Below the pieces are notes generated by a model. It was not told the DNA's origin. It saw only the letters and a list, made by a program, of their open reading frames with translations, and did no database searches. The position numbers and the translations under genes were made by a program. Shown here piece by piece: positions 57,401-64,000 of a DNA stretch of 64,000 nt (positions are counted from its first letter, which is position 1; every line of letters starts with the position of its first letter). The stretch is from Chamaecrista fasciculata (taxonomy: Eukaryota > Streptophyta > Magnoliopsida > Fabales > Fabaceae): contig QANZ01035069.1 in NCBI GenBank assembly GCA_003254925.1, positions 1,446-65,445 of the forward strand, given 5' to 3'.

Positions 57401-59098
57401 GGAGATTGGGATTGCTGCTTTCATTTTCCTTAAACACAATTGGAAAGAGGTAGTTATATACTTATATACACATACACACATCTTCATTTTCATTATTACA
57501 AATTAATTAGGTAATAACTAATAATTATTATAATAATAATTCTCTTGCATAATTCCAAAAGAAAATTTAAACTAATGTAATAGTTAATTATATTAACAGG
57601 TTATACCAAGGGACAAGACTGGCAGATTTGACTCAGTCTACAGGTTTCTGAATTTGCATTGGAATTTCATCAAATGGGCTGGCGTTGCACTACTTTCTTT
57701 ACAGGTTAAAACACTTTACAAACTATATAATTTGGCGACTAAAAAAATTATTCAGTGAGTAAAAAATTGTTTGGATTTTAAAAAATAGCAAACGTCCTTA
57801 TAATTTTTTTATTTTATAAAAAAAATTAAAAATTAAATTTGTTAAATTTATCATTCATAAAATAAGTGATGATTTATTATAAATCTCGGTCAATGCGTGC
57901 CAAATGAAGCAATTGTTAGAAAACCAAAATTATTATTTGTTTTATTGAAAGACTTAAAAAAATAAGGTTTTTACACTGTCTTAATATTAGAGGATTTTTC
58001 ATTACTTTTTGAAATTTAAAGTAATTTTCGCATAATAAGTAAAATATAGGAAGTTTTTATGCATTTAAATTAACCTGTTTTGTAAATATATATATATATT
58101 TTATATTTTTTGAAAGAGTAAATTAGCAATTTGGTCCTTAAAACGGTATACTCTTTAGTCTCTAAAAAATTAAAATTGTATTCTATTAGTCCATAAAAAA
58201 GACTAATAAATATACTATTTTGATCTTTCAAGAATTAAATTGAATATTTTAATTTTCTAAAAACCAAATTATTAGCTTGGTAATCTTTCATAAACTCAAT
58301 TATTGGTTCAATCTATTTAACATTTATTTAATGAGTCAATGTATAAGTATACATTAACTTAGGCAAAAGTACTCTTAGTATCCCTAAAGTATGCGGTCAT
58401 TTTTAGTTGTACTCTTATAGTTTTTTTTTAGTCAATTGTACTCTTAAAGTATAGGGTCAGTTTCAATTATACTCTCAAAGTTTTTTTGAGTCAATTATAC
58501 CCCCAATTTTTTCTTTTTTGTGTCAATTGTACCCCCAAATTGGAGGGTATTTGAGGGTACAATTGACTCAAATGTGAAACATCGAAGGTCTAATTGACTG
58601 AAAAAAACTTTAGGGGTATAACTGAATCTAACACTATACTTTTGTGGTACAATTGACCATAAAAAATTTTAGATATATAACTAAAAATGACCGCATACTT
58701 TAAAAATACCAATAGTAATTTTTCTCATCAGCTTAACTTAATTAATAGGTTTGGTTTGACTTTATGTTCATAATACTTATCTAGTGATCATAATTTTGTG
58801 ATAACAGATATATATATATATATATTATTGTCTGATAAAAAAAAAAGATGTATATATTTTTGACTATTTTTTAATTGAAATGAGAAGGTCGATAAATTGA
58901 GGCTGACTATTTTTGTTTAGGTTAATTATTCTTATTTATCTTTATTAGGTGTTGGCTATGATTCTAGCACTATACTTGCGATCAGTGTTCAACGAAACTA
59001 ATCATTTTCGTCGCCTTAGGGTATCGAAATCCAACAAGCACTTCAGAATCAGTGGCAGCCCTTCATCAACCGCTGTTAATGCTAACCTAGACAATTAA
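54482..59098 (+). CDS. TOM2A-like tetraspanin-family membrane protein
   Basis: Five exons: 54482-54714, 56614-56713, 57369-57449, 57600-57704, 58949-59098, all GT-AG, giving an open frame of 222 residues. Four hydrophobic segments at about 8-32, 79-99, 112-132 and 162-184 fit a small tetraspanin with short loops. WFIYFVIGVGVILFIISCFG and RSSCCLL, then EIGIAAFIFL and the DKTGRFDSVYRFL loop, match the plant TOM2A/TOM2AH group, host membrane proteins known as cofactors for tobamovirus replication complexes; the cellular role is poorly defined. It is shorter than Arabidopsis TOM2A. The polar C-terminus (about 186-222, Ser/Asn/Arg-rich) is probably cytosolic. Intron 1 (1.9 kb) holds a SINE and MITE-like DNA; intron 4 (1.24 kb) holds two small elements. 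A TATATA-rich stretch at 54425-54480 precedes the start, leaving little room for a 5' UTR, so transcription may begin farther upstream. Confidence 0.9.
54952..55142 (+). mobile_element. tRNA-derived SINE (tetraspanin intron 1)
   Basis: A-box-like GGCCCAGTTGATAAG, B-box-like ATCGAATTCC about 45 bp later, and an A-rich 3' end. AAAAATTGATAGT flanks it on both sides (54939-54951, 55143-55155) as a 13-bp target duplication. It has the sense orientation relative to the host gene. Confidence 0.75.
55480..56500. repeat. One or two 'CTTGTTTGGAAAG' MITE-like repeats (tetraspanin intron 1)
   Basis: The stretch has two similar halves. 'CCCTTGTTTGGAAAGTTGAGAATTG' near 55540 recurs as 'CTTGTTTGGAAAGTTAAAAATTG' near 56275. 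Each is followed by a purine-rich part and a pyrimidine-rich part ending in CCAAACAAG or ATACAAACAAG. A related piece lies in 24362-24640. Boundaries and class are uncertain. Confidence 0.4.
58116..58312. mobile_element. Short MITE, GAGTAA family (tetraspanin intron 4)
   Basis: Left end GAGTAAATTAGCAATTTGG, with inner 'AAACGGTATACTC', 'AAAAGACTAATAAATATAC' and 'GGTAATCTTTCATAAACTC' units like 21960-22193 and 28449-28714. The right end is eroded. Confidence 0.5.
58362..58732. mobile_element. Mutator-like MITE (tetraspanin intron 4)
   Basis: Left end GGCAAAAGTACTCTTAG. The interior is palindromic ('AAAGTATGCGGTCATTTTTAG' mirrored near 58680). TTAACTTA flanks both sides (58354-58361, 58733-58740). 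The right terminus is eroded. It is the same family as the arm at 47581. Confidence 0.65.
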
Positions 59099-60029
59099 AC
59101 TGAGTTTTTTACTCTTTTTTTTTTTCAAGTGTCAAATTTTCTTTGCTTAAACTTGCTACTATCATAAAATTTTTTCTCAATATTCTAATTGATTGGACAT
59201 TTGTTTCTTTTTAAGATTTCTCATCACCTTTATAATATAATATTCCCAGCTTTTAAATTAAAATGTGATAATTAATAAAGTGCAAATTAATTAAATAAAA
59301 AAAATGTGAATATCATACATACAAACATGTACTACTAGTGAGGGATACACATGGTGATTAGCTAATTTACGATTGTTTTGTTTTGTTTTATAATTTAAAT
59401 GGCTAACATGAAAAGCATCTAATGGTGATTGAATTGAGATATTTCATATATGAGAAGATAATGAGTTTAAAAAAAGTTGATAATATGTTCAATAGCATGT
59501 CTGTGTGCCTACAGCAATTATGATGTATGTGTGCAATATGAAATGACTAGATTGTTAATATCTTCTATAGTTTAGATATATACCTTGTTCTAAGAAAAAT
59601 AAGATTTTAGTTTGTTTAATCTTAGAGAATGTTATTGTGAGAAAATTACTAATAACCTATGAAATTTTTTTTAAGAGATAGTGTGATTGTGACACTTCTC
59701 TCAAACCATATATTTCTATATACAAATTTCCAATAATTTCATATGAGAGTTCTGCCCCATTTTTTCTTGTTCTTTTTTTTTTCTTTAATGTTTTAATTAG
59801 CTTCTTATGAGAATTCCACCTATTTATTTGTGATATCATATGACTTTATTTTCATTTAAACACACTCTATTCCACCAACGGGAGTTAAGTCTAATAGAAG
59901 GGATTAGTTTTCCATGATATAATGAATTCAGAATCAAATTTTCACTAAGAGAGATGTCCACATTTAGTACTCTATAATACCTCAGACAAAATTACTTCTA
60001 ATCAAGGATACTTGTGAAAAATAACAAAC
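59099..60029. other. Region downstream of the tetraspanin gene
   Basis: The first part should contain the 3' UTR. The rest is AT-rich without recognisable genes or element termini. Confidence 0.4.
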
Positions 60030-60491
60030 ACGCCCTAATACTTGTGAAAAATGAACCGGGCACCAGGCCGGTCCGAGTCACTCCCAAAATCGGCCAGCCA
60101 AAGAACCGGCCAAGAACCGAGAAAACCGAATTGAACCGGTGGTAAACCGGTTGAACCGTTTATAATGTGATTTTTCATTTTTTTTTTTTTCGTTTTTGAT
60201 TTTTTTTTTTGTCTTTTTCAATAGTTATGGGTAAAATATTAGATAATGTTGATTATGAACCAAAATTTGATAGAGAAAGTGATCATAAAATTTCATTTGA
60301 TGACATTATATTGATGAATATTATGAAAATTGACTATATCTATATTATTGGAATTAGAATTTTATCATTTTTAAGCTTTTTTTATTATTTTTAATTTATT
60401 TATTTGCTAACGGTCCGACCCCGGTTGAACCATTGAACCTTGAATCCCTACCTCGACCGGTTGAATGTCCGGTCCGGTTTTTTTAACCTTG
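60030..60491. repeat. CCGGT-rich hAT-type remnant
   Basis: Degenerate CCGGCCAAGAACCG and GGTTGAACCG words at the left and CCGGTCCGGTTTTTTTAACCTTG at the right match 50086-50810. No target duplication was found and the left end is unclear. Confidence 0.5.
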
Positions 60492-60541
60492 CTATAACCT
60501 TCCACAAAGTCTCAAACATTTCCAACAAGCTAAGTATTCCA

Positions 60542-61017
60542 TAGGAATGACAATGGGCAATGTGCCCGATTATTTTGTCATTATCTATATTGGTATTCAT
60601 TCATCTTATCCAATATATTATATATGTACCTTATATATATTTAATAATTTAGTATCTGTACCCGTACCCTATCCAATATCTGGTATTCGACAGATACCCT
60701 AAATACCCGAAAATAATGGATATAGAATGAGATATCCTAATTTAAAAATTTGATATATCCAATATCCGATACCCAATATTATCCATTAATTAAAATAAAA
60801 TAATTAGAAATATAATGAAATATTTCTAATTATCATTTCATTTCATATGGTATCCGATACCAGATACCCTAACTATCATTTCATTTCATTATCAAATAAT
60901 TGAACTAATATTCGACTATTGTATCCACCTAATATCCGATTATTTTTCAATACTAGATATCTTTTACGGGTGAATTCAGACGGATATCTTATATACCCGC
61001 TCAAGTTGCCATCTCTA
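60542..61017. mobile_element. hAT-type element, TAGGAATGACAA family
   Basis: Ends TAGGAATGACAA and TTGCCATCTCTA. An aged 8-bp target duplication, GTATTCCA against CTATCCCA (6 of 8). The body is rich in TATCCGATACC-type words, like 21077-21719. Confidence 0.65.
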
Positions 61018-61734
61018 CTATCCCATGATCATTGTAAGCAACTCCGATTCCTTAGGATAATGTCCCTATAAAATATTCTCTCTAAGATTAGACGTCAATT
61101 GAATGCAATCAAGAATTTTAAATTTCAGATTTGCACCTCGAGTTGGCATGTTTAGAAGTGCTTTTACTTAATAACTTTTGTAAATGAAGTTGAAATGTTA
61201 AATTATTTAAATATGTATATAATAATTATGATAACTAGGTATGTAGAGAGAATTATATAATATTTTAAATTTGTATAAGAGTGGAAATGGAGGAAAAAAA
61301 AATAGACTGTTGAAAGAGTTATTGGAGATTATGTTAGAATTTATGCTAATGGCCTGTACTTTTGCCTAAGGGCTTCGAAGATAATGTTAAAATTTGAAAT
61401 TATTTCGATAAGTATGTAATAATTGTGATAGATAAAAAAAAATTATATAAAGGTAAAAATAAATAAATAAATAAATTATTTTAAAAAATAAAAATAATTA
61501 AATCAAACTTGAAAACCCGTCCTAACTCTTAAGCCAAAGGGAGAATAGTTAAAATATGAAAATTAATTAATTAGGTTTTTCAATAAAACTATGACACACA
61601 CATATATATATGATTTTCAGATTTTGTAACACAATCAATAATTAATTATTTTGAAGCAATAATAATGTTTTGAAGAACTTCATAAAAATCTGTGAGAAAA
61701 AAAAATCTATTTTCTCTCAGTTTCTCATCTATAT

Positions 61735-62228
61735 TAGGGATGATCAAAATACTCATACCCAATAGGGCAATAGGGACCCTGAAATTTACCCTATGGGTAT
61801 GGGTCTAAACCCATACCCATCCTTAATGGGTACGGGTTCGGGTATGGTGGTACCTTACTCGTACCCTACCCATATATCCATTAGTTATAATAAATATATT
61901 TTTATATATAAAAAATATAATACTTTAACACTTTTTACTGAAAAATATTAAAGTTTTTATAAATATTGAAATATTTTATTAATATATTCATATTTATGAT
62001 TTATTTTTTTATTTTTAGTAGTTATGGATGTAAAAAATTGGATAAATATAAATTTTATAGTAACAAAAAATAATTTATTTTAAAATTTTTCCGGGTTTGG
62101 GTGCGGGTATAGGGATTATACTACCCAACGGGTATGGGTATGGGGATTGATTTTGATACCTGCTCACATCCGGGTATGGGTCCGGGTATCATAATACCCT
62201 ACCCATACACTACCCATGATCATCCCTA
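61735..62228. mobile_element. hAT-type element rich in CGGGTATGGG words
   Basis: Perfect 8-bp target duplication ATCTATAT (61727-61734, 62229-62236). Ends TAGGGATGATCA and TGATCATCCCTA. The body is made of ACCCATACCC and GGGTATGGGT variants around an AT-rich centre. Confidence 0.87.
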
Positions 62229-62236
62229 ATCTATAT

Positions 62237-62627
62237 CATTATAATATATTGTCACTGGACAAATACTAAGGCCAAGATATACAATGTTACAAGACATGTA
62301 ACTATGTTGGGTGGTTGTTTTTCTATCAACTTAAGGACCTTCTCACTTGCTGTTGCTAGCGACTATGACAAAGGTATAATTAGTAATTTTATAACCTATT
62401 TAAAGATAATAGGTCAAAGTGTAGATTGGGTCTCATATCTTTGGTTGGGTTTCCAATTTGATCCTGTAATTGATCGAAAGATATGAGACTAAATTTGTAA
62501 CAAAAAAATATATGAAACCAAATTGGGATCTGACCCAAAGATATGAGACCAAAAGTGTAACAAAAAAAACATGGAACCAAATTGAAAATTAAACAAAAGA
62601 TATGAAACGACAAAGATAGTAAGAGAA
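62237..62627. repeat. Inverted-repeat patch between two hAT-type elements
   Basis: 'CTCATATCTTTGG...CCAATTTGATCC' at 62430-62465 is mirrored by 'GGAACCAAATTG...AAAAGATATGAAAC' at 62572-62610. Two near-identical 'AAAGATATGAGAC' units occur at 62478-62490 and 62537-62549. No gene is seen. Confidence 0.4.
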
Positions 62628-63113
62628 CAGTGGCGGAGGGAGGGGGGCCAGCAGGGGCCATGACCCCCCACCCCAAATTTGGTGTAATACATTAAGTATA
62701 TGTAATATGCTCATATGTGGCCCCTGCCACAATAATTAATGTCTTATGACAACATCAATTTGAGATGATGGGGGAGAGGGTTCAAAACCCAGGTCCTTCA
62801 ATTTTTTTCTTTGGTCCTTAATAATTTTTTGTTTTGTTTTGGTCCTCCATAATTTTTTGTTCTATTTTGGTCCTTAATAATTTTTTGTTTTGTTTTGGTC
62901 CTTAATAATTTTTTGTTCTGTTTTGGTCCTTAATATTTTCAAAAGAATTTATAATTGATCCTTAACTATTGAATATAGACATATTTTTATCGTCTCAAAT
63001 CCGAATATTAGGGGACCAAAACAAAACTTTAGATAAGCATTAAGGACTAAAATAAGATTTTGGCCAAAAAAATTTTTCAGCCCCCTAACCAGAAAAACCT
63101 GGCTCCTCCACTG
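62628..63113. mobile_element. hAT-type element with a 28-bp minisatellite
   Basis: Ends CAGTGGCGGAGGGAGG and CCTGGCTCCTCCACTG. Target duplication TAAGAGAA against TAAGAGAG (7 of 8; 62620-62627, 63114-63121). It shares AGGGGCCATGACCCCC with 47926-50005. About four tandem copies of a GGTCCTTAATAATTTTTTG-type unit lie at 62812-62940, followed by a piece of the tandem-module repeat (62945-63070). Confidence 0.78.
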
Positions 63114-63121
63114 TAAGAGAG

Positions 63122-64000
63122 GGGTAAGTAATTTTAATAACTGTATCAGAAATCAACCATGGATTTCCATAATGTAATCCTTAGTCTATCTCAAATGTCT
63201 ATATTAAAATAATAGTAAAACAAGACCAAGTCAAAATTTAGAGACCAAAACATAACAAATGTGACAACAAAAAAACAGGTATAGGACCAAAAAAAAATTG
63301 ACCCCATAATTTGAGAAGCAGAATGACAATTTGACCTAAAAAATAAAACACAACATGTGAACAACAATTGGATGAGCAGGTGATCATGTCTCAAGATGGA
63401 TCTTGCTTAGCTTTTAGGCTTCTTCTTTCGGAAATGAGGCATTTCAAAAAAGAGTGAAAGCTATGTATTGCTTAATTGAATAGATCCAAGACCAAGAGCA
63501 AAACTTGAAAAGACGATTCAATTGAAGAATATACCTTTTCTTAAACAATGAATTAATTAAGATGAGGTTTAGAAAAATATATATATATTTATGATGTTTT
63601 ATGTATTGAGAATTTGAGATGAGATTATATCTTTATATCATTTGAAAAGTATATATTTATTTGTGAACGGATTTAATACAAAGCTAGTTCAGTAGTTTGA
63701 AATGAATAAATACTTTGATTTGGATATAGCTCCCATAGTTTAGTGGATTCTCTATAAATGAGCCATATTTACAAAATAAATAATTGTAATCTCAATAACC
63801 TTTCCTGCTTATAAAATAAACAAACGAGTAATGCAAATGGTTGGATTTTAGGTGTGCACGAATTACTAGAATATATTGTTCTTAGATTTGAGGATTTTTT
63901 TTAATTACACACAAGTTCTGTTGATTCAAACTTTTGATGAGCCAAGTTGGTCAAATTGTATACATTTGTTGACAACTTGATTCATTTACGTTTGTATTAA
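63122..64000. other. Right-hand spacer
   Basis: AT-rich; GGTCC/GGACC-type repeat scraps near 63230-63345. No gene recognised. Confidence 0.35.

Overview
The window looks like nuclear DNA of a flowering plant, most likely a eudicot. It is AT-rich, its genes have many introns, their splice sites follow the GT-AG rule, and plant transposable elements fill most of the space. I find three host genes with fully open spliced reading frames. Two are tandem glycoside hydrolase family 1 (GH1) beta-glucosidases on the minus strand: GH1-A at 15522-31532 (514 residues) and GH1-B at 36711-41490 (495 residues). The third, on the plus strand at 54482-59098, is a 222-residue four-helix membrane protein of the TOM2A-like tetraspanin group. 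The two GH1 genes share the same 13-exon layout with identical intron phases, so they are tandem duplicates. GH1-A is more than three times longer only because its introns hold LINE, hAT, Mutator-like and fold-back elements.

Layout. 1-3374: a broken Copia retrotransposon with a good 3' LTR. 4071-9600: a non-autonomous Helitron carrying exon fragments of a MAPKKK-type kinase and an SPL2-like RING protein. 10716-12711: a PIF/Harbinger-like element, then a Mutator-like element with a perfect 9-bp target duplication. 13.5-14.5 kb: Copia scraps. 15.5-31.5 kb: GH1-A. 32.9-36.2 kb: a PIF/Harbinger-like element split by a solo LTR, next to a small LTR retroelement. 36.7-41.5 kb: GH1-B. 42-47.9 kb: AT-rich spacer with a SINE, a palindromic Mutator-like element, a PIF-like element and a solo LTR. 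47926-50005: a hAT-type element split by a Pack-MULE that carries the 5' coding part of a chloroplast-type glutathione reductase. 50-54 kb: another hAT-type element and two Stowaway MITEs. 54.5-59.1 kb: the tetraspanin gene with a SINE and MITEs in its introns. 60-63.1 kb: more hAT-type elements.

How the genes work together. The GH1 enzymes carry signal peptides and both catalytic glutamates, so they should hydrolyse beta-glucosides in the secretory pathway, vacuole or apoplast. Nothing links the tetraspanin to them functionally. I see no organised novel gene system. The most unusual observations concern repeats: a family of inverted elements built from tandem modules; a 1.6-kb fold-back element bordered exactly by direct repeats of about 140 bp; one Mutator-like family with the same captured insert in intron 2 of both GH1 paralogues; and a CT microsatellite at the same splice donor in both paralogues.

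All exon joins, repeat boundaries and family names were read by eye. No alignment or database search was run.
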